Both the position numbers and the translations under genes were made by a program. Below the pieces are notes generated by a model that was not told the origin of the DNA, ran no database searches, and saw only the letters and a program-made list of their open reading frames with translations. A stretch of 8,040 nucleotides of DNA, taken from assembly GCA_031398365.1 (NCBI GenBank), contig JANNND010000556.1, positions 1-8,040 on the forward strand. Reading direction: 5' to 3'. Below are positions 1 through 6,679 of the stretch, piece by piece. The stretch is from JAFDVL01 sp031398365. Its GTDB lineage: Bacteria > Acidobacteriota > Blastocatellia > RBC074. Every line of letters begins with the position of its first letter. Position 1 is the first letter of the stretch.

Positions 1-1932
1 CAATACGCTGGGCGCGGTCAACTCTGCTGCGCTCTCCAGCACGTCCGCGACTGCCGCGTCCTCATTATCGGTTGGCTGCGCCAGCAGTAATTCTGAGGCG
101 GGATCAAGCAGTAGTTTGGCTGTCTCGGCAAACACAGGTGCGCTTGCCGACTCGTCTGCTATTCTTGTTTCTACTTCCGCTTCCCACGTGTCGCTGCTGG
201 TTTCGACCGCTTCCTGCATCGCTTTGGTTGACGCTGTAACATCTGCCAGGACGCGCGCAAATTCGTGGTAAAGGTGCTGCACTTCGCCCGCGTTCGATTG
301 TCCATTGGACATATCTTCGAGCGCGTCAGTGGCCTGCATCAGCAACAGCGTGCGTTCCTGCGTCAATGGCATGACGCCGTTATGGATCAAGTCCAACACG
401 TCTTCCATGCGATGCGCGAGCTGCATGATGTTGTCCAGCCCCACCATCGCCGCCGTACCTTTGAGCGAGTGCGAACTCCGGCGCACCTCTTGCAACAGGT
501 CACGACTGTTCGGATTTTTGTAGAGGACGCGCAGCGAGGTTTGCAGGTTTTGCAAATGCTCTTCGGCTTCCAATAAAAATGTTTCCATTAACTCCTCGGC
601 CATGTCGTCGGAGATCGCCGAGGACGAAAGCCGCAGGGAGGAGGGGATTTCAGGAGAAGAACTGGTGGCTGGCTCCGGCATTATGGTCGTTGCATCGAAC
701 GCCGCGAAAGCCGTATGTTGCTCGAAGTCGGGCAGGCTCAGTTCCGGTAACATCGCTGGCAACGCTTCATCCAACATCGAGGTGGGAAGCGCGAGCATTT
801 GGAAGTCTGGCGGTGTCAGCGTCAATTCGTCCTGGCAGGTTTCTTCTGACGTTGCTGCGAGCGGTGCTAATAAATCTTCGGTGGAGGGATTGGGTTGCTG
901 GTCGAGCACCTCAGAGGTCATGAAGGCATCTTGCTCTTCCTGCCCATTCGGCGCTGTGGGCGGTGTCAATTCAGGTAATTCTGGCCCCGTTGCCAACAGC
1001 ATATCCGTGCTCAACTCGTTGGCTGATTCATCTTCCAATAACATTTCAGGCATTGATTCGAGCGGATTGAATTGTAACTCTGGCAGCCCTGTCAGCAACT
1101 CCTCCGGGAGCGTGAATTCCAGTTGCGGCAGCGACGAATAAGCCCCGAAGTCTTCTTGCAAGTCTTGCGCAATATCTGTCAAATCTACTTCACCAATCGT
1201 AGTCATCTCGGTCGTTTCCGGCAGCGAGACGGCAAAATTGGTTTCGTCCAACAAGGCCAATAGTGGTTCTTCCGCTTCCATCTCGGATGACACAAGCGCC
1301 CACCACGCAGTGTTGGCCTCCGGCAAAATCTCTTCTTCGGCTGCGCTAACAGGCAGCATCGCGATCTCTTCTTTTTCTTCCAGCGCAGGTGGTGTGCAAG
1401 AAAATTCAGGTAAGGAGAAATCGTCTGCGCGCAGCGGTGGCAACGCGGCTGGCTCCGCTGATTCACTAAATGCCGAAGTCGGTAGAAACAGACTGGGTAA
1501 CAATTGCTCGCTGTCTGAGAATGGAGTTGTGGACAATTCAGGCGCGGGCAATTCTGGTGGCGACAATACGTCGTCATGCGCGAGCACAGGACTGTCCGCT
1601 GCGGCCTCTGGCAATGCAACACTCAGCATGTCGGCTAAATCGCCGACGTGTTTGCACATGTCTTCCAGCAATTCCTGCGATAACGGCAGGTGTTCCTCGC
1701 ACAGCATTTCCAGCGTGACTTCAAGCTGATATGCGACCTCGCTGATTTGCATGAAACCAAGCATAGACGCCGCACCCTTGATGATATGGGCGTAGCGAAA
1801 CGCTTCCTTGATGCTATGGAGTTGCGTCGCGTCTGCCGCGAAGGATTCCAGCCCCAGCATAATTTCCGGCAAATAGCCTTTGGCTTCACTGATAAAGCCG
1901 ACAACCACTTCCTGGTCCAGATGATGATTCAT
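1..1932 (-). CDS. chpA: CheA/ChpA (PilL)-type multi-Hpt histidine kinase, N-terminal part (3' end cut by window edge)
   Basis: The frame stays open from the ATG at 1932 to the window edge (644 codons; I checked every codon for stops). An AGGGTGA ribosome site lies 5 bases before the ATG. Residues 1-104 form an Hpt domain with His49 in AHIIKGAASMLG. Residues 444-545 form a second Hpt with His488 in SHSLKGTAAMVG, the usual H-x-x-K-G-x-A signature. Between them is a linker of about 340 residues, very acidic, rich in Leu-Pro-Glu and nearly free of Lys and Arg. After Hpt2 another acidic linker (546-644) runs off the window. The ATPase, CheW-like and any receiver domains are not visible. Several Hpt domains separated by long linkers are typical of ChpA/PilL rather than of E. 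coli-type CheA with its single Hpt. The kinase should autophosphorylate at the receptor array and pass phosphate to the PilG- and PilH-type receivers encoded upstream. The symbol is by analogy; kinase identity rests on Hpt domains and context. Confidence 0.85.
   Translation of the reverse strand, partial: MNHHLDQEVVVGFISEAKGYLPEIMLGLESFAADATQLHSIKEAFRYAHIIKGAASMLGFMQISEVAYQLEVTLEMLCEEHLPLSQELLEDMCKHVGDLADMLSVALPEAAADSPVLAHDDVLSPPELPAPELSTTPFSDSEQLLPSLFLPTSAFSESAEPAALPPLRADDFSLPEFSCTPPALEEKEEIAMLPVSAAEEEILPEANTAWWALVSSEMEAEEPLLALLDETNFAVSLPETTEMTTIGEVDLTDIAQDLQEDFGAYSSLPQLEFTLPEELLTGLPELQFNPLESMPEMLLEDESANELSTDMLLATGPELPELTPPTAPNGQEEQDAFMTSEVLDQQPNPSTEDLLAPLAATSEETCQDELTLTPPDFQMLALPTSMLDEALPAMLPELSLPDFEQHTAFAAFDATTIMPEPATSSSPEIPSSLRLSSSAISDDMAEELMETFLLEAEEHLQNLQTSLRVLYKNPNSRDLLQEVRRSSHSLKGTAAMVGLDNIMQLAHRMEDVLDLIHNGVMPLTQERTLLLMQATDALEDMSNGQSNAGEVQHLYHEFARVLADVTASTKAMQEAVETSSDTWEAEVETRIADESASAPVFAETAKLLLDPASELLLAQPTDNEDAAVADVLESAAELTAPSVL
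604..1620 (-). other. Acidic Leu-Pro-Glu-rich disordered linker between Hpt1 and Hpt2 of the kinase
   Basis: These residues, about 105-443 of the kinase, lack any recognisable fold. They contain about a dozen short elements of the type L-P-E/D-L/F/M (for example PELPAPELS, TGLPELQF, GPELPELTPP, MLPELSLPDF). In my translation there are only three Lys/Arg residues in roughly 335. The stretch is almost certainly a flexible tether, and the repeated short motifs could be docking sites. Confidence 0.7.
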
Positions 1933-1937
1933 AACGG

Positions 1938-1944
1938 TCACCCT
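1938..1944 (-). promoter_or_regulatory. Ribosome binding site of the kinase gene
   Basis: AGGGTGA is followed by a 5-base spacer and the ATG at 1932. It supports that ATG, which begins a complete Hpt domain, as the start. The 64-base gap to the upstream receptor gene has no T-run terminator. Confidence 0.6.
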
Positions 1945-1996
1945 ATTCGTTCGTTTTCGTCATTGTCCTGCGCTGTGAATGGTACGTGCGGCACGC

Positions 1997-3424
1997 CTAA
2001 CGTTTATTGGGGAGCCGGAACGACGCGACAGAGGCGCGCAATTCATCAGCCAGCGAGGCCATATTTTGAACGGAAGAACTCGACAAATTGATCCCCTCAG
2101 TCGTGCGTTGCGTGATGGCCGAAATTTGCGACATCGCATTGGCAACCGTCGTCGAACTCTGGCTTTGCTGTGTGGAAGCCTCAGAAATCGAGGCAATCAA
2201 ATCTGCCAGTCGTTCGGACACGGCTTCGATTTCGTGCAGCGCCTGGCCCGCCTGATTGGCCAATTGTGATCCATCCACGACTTCACGCGTGCTTTCTTCC
2301 ATTGCCGAGATGGCTTCATTCGTGCCGATCTGAATGGTTTTGACCAGGTTGTTAATGCTCTTGGTGGCGTCGGCGGAGCGTTTTGCCAACCGTTCGATTT
2401 CATCGGCAACCACCGCGAAACCGTGTCCGGCTTCACCGGCCTCGGCGGCCTGAATGGCGGCGTTCAGCGCCAGGTACGATGTTCGTTTGGAGATGCCGCC
2501 GATGATCTGCACGATTTCGCCGATTTCCTGTGAGCTTTCGCCCAGACGTTTGAGCTTCTTGGAAGTTTCCTGCACCTGCTCGCGAATGCGATACATCCCT
2601 TCGATGGTATTTTGCACAGCCTCAGTGCCCTGTTTGGCGTTGCTCAGGGATTGTTGGGCCACGGTGGCGGAAAGCAACGCGCCTTCGGTCACCTGCCGAA
2701 TCGAACTCGACATGGTCTCAATGGCCTTGGTCGTTTGGACGATTTGTTGCGCTTGCACTTCGGCTTCCTGCGCCAGCACGGTGGTGTTGCGCTGCGTCAG
2801 GTCGGTGGTCTGGGAGACCTGTTCGGTCACGGCTTGCACCTGACCGATAATGCGCCGCAGTTCAGTAATCATGTAATTGAACGAATCTGCCAACGTTCCT
2901 GTCACATCGCCGCTGACGGAAACTTCACGCGTTAAATCGCCCTGCGCGACGTTCGCCACCTGATCCAGCAGGCGAATGATGGAGGTCTGCAATTCATTTC
3001 GTTTTTCCTCGGACTGCACCAAGCTGTCGGAACTCTCCAACATCCGATTCATCGCCGCCGTCAATTGCCCGATTTCATCCAACGATGCACCGGGCAGCAC
3101 GTCCGCCGAAAGGCCCTGCGCCAGATTGTCAGCGAACTGCGCGGCGGCTTTGAGCGGGCGCGCCAAACGACCCGACAGATACCACACAACGCCGAGCGCC
3201 AGCGCCAGTAAGCCGAGGAAAAGAACAATTTGTTTTGTGACCAGTGCCTTAAGCTGCGTGGTAACCAGCTCTGGACTGGCCTGACCGATCGCCTTGTTTT
3301 GCACTGTGGCGAGCATCGTGGCTTTGGTCGTGATGGTCGAATAGCTCATAAAGCTGACTCCGACAAATACCAAACACAACCCGACCCAGAGCGTGATTTT
3401 GACCTGGATAGACTTCAACTGCAT
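1997..3424 (-). CDS. pilJ: PilJ-class methyl-accepting chemotaxis protein, short form without a sensor domain
   Basis: A 475-residue receptor. An in-frame ATG lies 12 codons upstream, but the ATG at 3424 is chosen because AAAGGAAA lies 7 bases before it and the protein then begins just ahead of its first membrane helix. Order: membrane helix 1 (about 10-29), an extracytoplasmic loop of only about 36 residues, membrane helix 2 (66-83), HAMP (about 84-135), a second HAMP-like segment with QGDLTREVSVSGDVTG (about 150-195), then the signalling hairpin (about 200-470). The hairpin contains LALNAAIQAAEAGEAGHGF and FAVVADEIERLAKRS. The second HAMP and the Gln in IQAA recall PilJ. The tip reads GGISKRTSYLALNA, with Lys-Arg and Tyr where most receptors carry a motif such as xQTNxLALNA. 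The C-terminus (LPNKR) has no CheR-binding pentapeptide. It likely senses through its membrane or HAMP part, or modulates its neighbour receptor. It is about 73% identical to that neighbour over 125 residues around the tip (hand count), so it is probably a tandem duplicate. Confidence 0.9.
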   Translation of the reverse strand: MQLKSIQVKITLWVGLCLVFVGVSFMSYSTITTKATMLATVQNKAIGQASPELVTTQLKALVTKQIVLFLGLLALALGVVWYLSGRLARPLKAAAQFADNLAQGLSADVLPGASLDEIGQLTAAMNRMLESSDSLVQSEEKRNELQTSIIRLLDQVANVAQGDLTREVSVSGDVTGTLADSFNYMITELRRIIGQVQAVTEQVSQTTDLTQRNTTVLAQEAEVQAQQIVQTTKAIETMSSSIRQVTEGALLSATVAQQSLSNAKQGTEAVQNTIEGMYRIREQVQETSKKLKRLGESSQEIGEIVQIIGGISKRTSYLALNAAIQAAEAGEAGHGFAVVADEIERLAKRSADATKSINNLVKTIQIGTNEAISAMEESTREVVDGSQLANQAGQALHEIEAVSERLADLIASISEASTQQSQSSTTVANAMSQISAITQRTTEGINLSSSSVQNMASLADELRASVASFRLPNKR

Positions 3425-3431
3425 AACATCA

Positions 3432-3439
3432 TTTCCTTT
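3432..3439 (-). promoter_or_regulatory. Ribosome binding site that fixes the start of the short receptor
   Basis: AAAGGAAA lies 7 bases before the ATG at 3424. The other in-frame ATG, at 3460, lies inside a stem-loop and has no such site, so 3424 is preferred. Confidence 0.65.
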
Positions 3440-3442
3440 ACT

Positions 3443-3466
3443 TGGCCTTGTGCGTGACAAGGGCCA
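3443..3466 (-). promoter_or_regulatory. Stem-loop immediately upstream of a ribosome binding site
   Basis: In the transcript TGGCC-C-TTGT pairs with ACAAGGCCA: nine pairs with one bulged C, closing a five-base loop. Only three bases separate it from the AAAGGAAA ribosome site. No U-run follows, so it is not an intrinsic terminator. It may tune translation, protect the mRNA from 5' decay after processing, or be an inverted-repeat binding site in DNA. Confidence 0.5.
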
Positions 3467-3526
3467 TTAGTTTGAGCGGTGGGGGCTGAGGGGAAGCAGC
3501 GCGTGGCGGCGAAAGGGCAGGGAACA

Positions 3527-3554
3527 GGAAACAGCAACTGTGTGCGCTGTCTCC
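3527..3554 (-). other. Stem-loop just after the stop codon of the long receptor gene
   Basis: GGAGACAGC pairs with GCTGTTTCC (nine pairs including one G-U) around a ten-base loop, starting 21 bases past the stop codon. A pyrimidine-rich stretch follows, but no clear U-run. It may be a processing or mRNA-stability element between the two receptor genes, or a weak attenuator. Confidence 0.4.
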
Positions 3555-3575
3555 CTGGCTCACCCTGACCCTGTC

Positions 3576-5798
3576 TTATTTGCGCTCTGGCAGTTTGAAA
3601 GACGCGACCGAGGAGCGCAAGTCATCAGCCAACGAAGTCAAACCGTTGACCGTAACGGCGGATTGCTGAATGCCGGTGGTCGTTTCCGTGATGATGTGCG
3701 AAATGTCGGTCATGGCCCTCGACAATGTTTCTGAACTGTTGGTCTGTTTGCGCGACGCTTGCGAGATGGTGTGAATCAGTTCGGCTAAGCGTTCCGACAC
3801 GTTTTCAATTTCCGTCAACGATTGACCGGCCTGCAACGCCAGTTTTGATCCTTCGACCACTTCGCGATTGTTTTCTTCCATTGCGATGATGGCTTCATTC
3901 GTACCCGCCTGAATGGATTTGACCAGACTGTTGATTTTTGCCGTCGCCTGCGAAGCGCGTTCGGCCAAGTGCTCGATTTCCGTGGCGACGACCGCGAATC
4001 CGCGTCCGGCTTCACCCGCCGTTGCGGCCTGAATAGAAGCGTTCAGCGCGAGGATCGAAGTCTGGTCGGCGATTTCATCAATGAGCTGCACGATCTCACC
4101 GATTTCCTGTGAACTTTCACCCAGGCGGCGGATGTGACCGGATGTTTCCTGCACCTGTTCACGAATGCGGTGCATGCCTTTGATCGTGTCCTGCACAGCT
4201 TTGGCACCTTGTCGCGCATTGACCAGCGATTGTTGGGCCACCGATGCCGACAGGACAGCGCCTTGCGAAACTTCCTCAATCGAAGAGGTCATTTCCACCA
4301 GTGCCTGCGAGGTGATTTGAATTTGTTCGGATTGTTGCTCGGCCTTATGCACCAATTCGGTAGAACTGGTTTGCGTGGTACTGGCAGCGTTCGTGACCTG
4401 CACGGTGACTTCTTTCACCTGACCGATAACGCGGCGCAATTCTACGATCATAAAGTTGAAGGAGTCGGCAATCGCACCCGTCACGTCTTCGGTTACCGCC
4501 GCTTCGCGCGTCAGGTCACCTTCGGCCACCGTGCTTACTTCTTCCAGCAAGCGCATAATGGAGCGTTGAATGGCGTCGCGTTCAGCGCGTGATTGCAACA
4601 GTCCGCGGGTGTTGTCGAGCGTCGTATTGAAGGATGTTGCCAGCGCACCCAGTTCATCTTGCGAGGTGACTTCCGCACGAGCATCCACGTTGCCCAGTTC
4701 GATTTGTTTGACCAGGGACGAAAGCGCGTTTACCTGATCGCCAATGCCGCGCACGATTACGAAGGAGGTGGCGAGCGAAATGAGCAAACCCACGAACACG
4801 AATCCGAAGACTGTATTGCGCTCGCTCTTGAAGCCATTGATGCGTTGCAACAGCAATTCTTCCAGGCTATTACGCGAAGCATCGGAGAGTAACCCTAAGC
4901 GTTCCGCCGCTTTGGTTCCTTCAGCAAACACCTGGTCGGAATTGCCGGCTGCCGGATTGAAACTTTCGCCTTTCTTGAGGAACGCTTTGGCCTCGCGCAT
5001 GGCTTCTGAAACAATTTGCTGTTGTTTGGAGGCGAGTTCGCCGCCGTTGGCCAAATTCGCCTCGAACGCTTTGCGCATGCCGGTTTCGACGTTGCCTACA
5101 GCGGATTGGGCGCGCGCCAATTGAAAGTTCAGTTGCGTCTGCTCGGCGGCTGAAATGAGCTTGGCGCTGATGGCGCCAGACATCAACCCGCGCACTTGCC
5201 CCAGCGCGTCCACGGCGTTCGGCAATTGCACGATCACAGCGTCCATCAGGTAATAGGTATCCAGGTCAGGGTCGAGAATCAGGTTCGATTTATCGCCGAC
5301 GTGGACGACCAGGTCGTTGATGCTGACCATCAGGCGATTGTGTTGCTCAAACAGTTCCTGCGCACTGGTCGAATTGGCGGACTTGGCCCGTACCGCCTCC
5401 CAGTCGCGCTTCAACGCATTCACCTTATCAGAAGCCTCAAACATCGTTCCGTAGGTGGTGTCTTCGACCGCGCGCGTGTCCATATCGCTGAGCGCCTGGA
5501 ACGCGGCATTGATCGCCTGTTCATTGGCGGGAAGTTGCTCTTTCATCTCACTATTGCTGTGCAAATAACCATTGGTCAGGCCGCGATGTTTGGCCACCTG
5601 CTCGTGCAATTTGCGCAAGGGCGGTAGATACTCGGCACCATAGATTTCCTTTTGGCCGAAGTTAATATCTTTATTTTTCGCTTTGACCAATTGCCAGGTA
5701 ATGAAAGGCAAGGTCGAACCGGTCAACAAGGCAATGAGCGTCAGCTTCTGCCACAATTTCAGTTTCCCGAATACATTGAATAACTTCAGGTGTTTCAT
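3576..5798 (-). CDS. pilJ: PilJ-class methyl-accepting chemotaxis protein with large helical extracytoplasmic sensor
   Basis: A 740-residue receptor. The open frame extends 72 codons upstream, but the ATG at 5798 is chosen because it has GGAGA just before it and puts the first membrane helix near the N-terminus. Order: short cytoplasmic start, membrane helix 1 (18-38), an extracytoplasmic region of about 290 residues predicted to be all-helical, membrane helix 2 (about 329-349), HAMP (350-402), a second HAMP-like segment with AEGDLTREAAVTEDVTGAIADS (410-462), and the signalling hairpin (463-735). The second HAMP strongly recalls PilJ from memory. The sensor contains HEQVAKHRGLTNGYL and LILDPDLDTYYLMDAV, reminiscent of helical-bundle or NIT-like receptor sensors; its ligand cannot be read from the sequence. 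The tip is DEIADQTSILALNASIQAATAGEAGRGF. Gln and Thr replace the usual Glu and Arg of xEAARAGE, which I recall as normal for PilJ. The C-terminus (LPERK) has no CheR-docking pentapeptide. It should form receptor arrays with the CheW and CheA encoded beside it. Confidence 0.92.
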   Translation of the reverse strand: MKHLKLFNVFGKLKLWQKLTLIALLTGSTLPFITWQLVKAKNKDINFGQKEIYGAEYLPPLRKLHEQVAKHRGLTNGYLHSNSEMKEQLPANEQAINAAFQALSDMDTRAVEDTTYGTMFEASDKVNALKRDWEAVRAKSANSTSAQELFEQHNRLMVSINDLVVHVGDKSNLILDPDLDTYYLMDAVIVQLPNAVDALGQVRGLMSGAISAKLISAAEQTQLNFQLARAQSAVGNVETGMRKAFEANLANGGELASKQQQIVSEAMREAKAFLKKGESFNPAAGNSDQVFAEGTKAAERLGLLSDASRNSLEELLLQRINGFKSERNTVFGFVFVGLLISLATSFVIVRGIGDQVNALSSLVKQIELGNVDARAEVTSQDELGALATSFNTTLDNTRGLLQSRAERDAIQRSIMRLLEEVSTVAEGDLTREAAVTEDVTGAIADSFNFMIVELRRVIGQVKEVTVQVTNAASTTQTSSTELVHKAEQQSEQIQITSQALVEMTSSIEEVSQGAVLSASVAQQSLVNARQGAKAVQDTIKGMHRIREQVQETSGHIRRLGESSQEIGEIVQLIDEIADQTSILALNASIQAATAGEAGRGFAVVATEIEHLAERASQATAKINSLVKSIQAGTNEAIIAMEENNREVVEGSKLALQAGQSLTEIENVSERLAELIHTISQASRKQTNSSETLSRAMTDISHIITETTTGIQQSAVTVNGLTSLADDLRSSVASFKLPERK

Positions 5799-5802
5799 GG
5801 TC

Positions 5803-5807
5803 TCTCC
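5803..5807 (-). promoter_or_regulatory. Ribosome binding site that fixes the start of the long receptor
   Basis: GGAGA lies 4 bases before the ATG at 5798. This decides against the longer open frame reaching to 6014, whose extra 72 residues are basic, low-quality sequence unlike any receptor N-terminus. Confidence 0.65.
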
Positions 5808-5819
5808 GTGATGCCTAGT

Positions 5820-5857
5820 GAGCGGGCAACGCTCTTCTAACAACGCTCGTGTGCGTT
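5820..5857 (-). promoter_or_regulatory. Direct repeat and small inverted repeats in the leader of the long receptor
   Basis: GAGCGTTG occurs twice in the same orientation (5841-5848 and 5827-5834), 14 bases apart start to start. The same stretch holds two 5-base stems: GAGCG/CGCTC (5820-5834) and AACGC/GCGTT (5842-5857). It may be a pair of regulator half-sites or a structured leader just ahead of the ribosome site. Eight-base repeats can also occur by chance. Confidence 0.3.
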
Positions 5858-5900
5858 TGCGGTGAGAAGGGTCATAGCGGCTCGTCAGCAGAATTACGTT

Positions 5901-5928
5901 GCAGGCAAGAAGCGGCTTTTCTTGCTGC
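5901..5928 (-). other. Stem-loop in the leader between cheW and the long receptor
   Basis: GCAGCAAGAA pairs with TTCTTGCCTGC (ten pairs with one bulge) around a seven-base loop. No U-run follows on the minus strand. On the plus strand a TTTTTT run appears only about a dozen bases later, after GGGTGAAAAAGG, which is too far for a classic terminator. It is probably a transcript structure or processing element. Confidence 0.4.
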
Positions 5929-5987
5929 GGGTGAAAAAGGTTTTTTGCGGGGCGGCAACTACGGTTGGGAGTAGCGCGAGGTGTTAG

Positions 5988-6009
5988 GGAAGACGCCCTA
6001 AGGTCTTCC
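5988..6009 (-). other. Perfect 7-bp stem-loop after the cheW stop codon
   Basis: GGAAGAC and GTCTTCC pair perfectly around an eight-base loop, 20 bases past the cheW stop. The bases after it (CTAACACC) give no U-run, so it is at best a partial terminator or an RNA-stability stem. Confidence 0.4.
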
Positions 6010-6029
6010 GGCAAAAGTGGCGGGCAGCG

Positions 6030-6659
6030 TTATTGATTTATTTCCATAGAGGACAACAGTCCTTCCAGATTCAAAACCTTTAGCAACTGTCCATCATGTT
6101 CGTAGACACCTTGTAAATACGAACTTAAATGATCTCCCAGCGACGTTTCCGGCAGGACAATCAGCTCTTCGGTTACATTCAAAATTCCCTCAATCCGATC
6201 CACCATCAGGCTGGTGGTAAGGTTGAGTTTTTTGTTGCGCACCACGCACAGGCTGCTGATTTCGGGTGTGCTTTTTTCGTGTAGTTGCAGGAACGCGCCC
6301 GCATCCACCACAGAAATAATATCGCCGCGCAGATTGGTCACGCCCATTACCCAATGTGGCACATTGGGGACAGGCGTAATGCGTTGCGGCTCGCCGACTT
6401 CCAAAACCTGATGAATCGGCACGGCATAGCTGGCATCGGCCAGAGAAAAAATGATGTATTTCCCTGACGTTCGCTGGCTCTTGGTCGCCTGGTGGGTCGC
6501 CGTGGCATCCGCTTGCGCAGCGGATACCGAACGGGGCCTTAGGGGCGACTGATCAATCTGTGCAATGATTGTTTCGAGTCCCGCCGTCTGACCCCAGGCC
6601 GGTGCTTCAGGTACACCTTCCCTGAACGCAGCAGCGTTTTTTATTCTTTCGTCAATCAT
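6030..6659 (-). CDS. pilI: CheW/PilI-type coupling protein with N-terminal extension
   Basis: A 209-residue protein. The ATG at 6659 is chosen because the open frame upstream of it lies over the end of the PilH-type gene; the ribosome site is weak (TGAG), so translation may be coupled to that gene, which stops 20 bases before. Residues about 67-205 form a CheW domain: SGKYIIFSLADASYAVPI opens it, VMGVTNLRGDIISVVD (104-119) carries the conserved N-x-R-G signature, and LMVDRIEGI is the second half of the fold. The first 65 residues are Ala/Gln/Thr-rich, look unstructured and are absent from ordinary CheW. CheW bridges receptors and the CheA-type kinase in the cytoplasmic array. Its place between pilH-like and pilJ-like genes is that of pilI. 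Confidence 0.9.
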   Translation of the reverse strand: MIDERIKNAAAFREGVPEAPAWGQTAGLETIIAQIDQSPLRPRSVSAAQADATATHQATKSQRTSGKYIIFSLADASYAVPIHQVLEVGEPQRITPVPNVPHWVMGVTNLRGDIISVVDAGAFLQLHEKSTPEISSLCVVRNKKLNLTTSLMVDRIEGILNVTEELIVLPETSLGDHLSSYLQGVYEHDGQLLKVLNLEGLLSSMEINQ

Positions 6660-6679
6660 AAATCGTCTCAGGTGATGTT

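Noticed and set aside
602..1141. Plus-strand open frame of 179 codons, Ser/Gly/Asn-rich
   Set aside because: It is the antisense of the acidic Leu-Pro-Glu linker of the kinase. Its Ser-Gly-Asn bias follows from the complement of that biased sequence, and it has no convincing ribosome site or known fold.
1203..1622. Minus-strand open frame of 139 codons inside the kinase gene
   Set aside because: An alternative frame of the kinase gene, rich in Arg, Cys and His as expected for a shifted frame; the Hpt-bearing frame is clearly the real one.
1238..1729. Plus-strand open frame of 163 codons, Ser/Ala-rich
   Set aside because: Also antisense to the kinase linker and Hpt1; the composition mirrors the coding strand and no domain is recognisable.
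1985..1995. Short palindrome CGTGC-G-GCACG after the short receptor stop codon
   Set aside because: As RNA it gives only four pairs around three bases with no U-run; too small to call a terminator or operator.
3481..3522. Possible G-quadruplex on the plus strand (four runs of three or more G)
   Set aside because: The middle loop would be about 21 bases, too long for a stable classic quadruplex; the G-richness is more simply a purine-biased spacer.
4134..4592. Plus-strand open frame of 152 codons opposite the long receptor
   Set aside because: It mirrors the receptor signalling domain. The His/Arg/Leu-rich product has no family resemblance, and similar frames appear opposite the short receptor for the same reason.
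5901..5946. Plus-strand intrinsic terminator (stem followed by TTTTTT)
   Set aside because: The T-run begins about a dozen bases after the stem and no plus-strand gene precedes it.
5799..6014. N-terminal extension of the long receptor to 6014
   Set aside because: The 72 added residues are basic and low-quality, they cover the structured leader, and a good ribosome site precedes the ATG at 5798.
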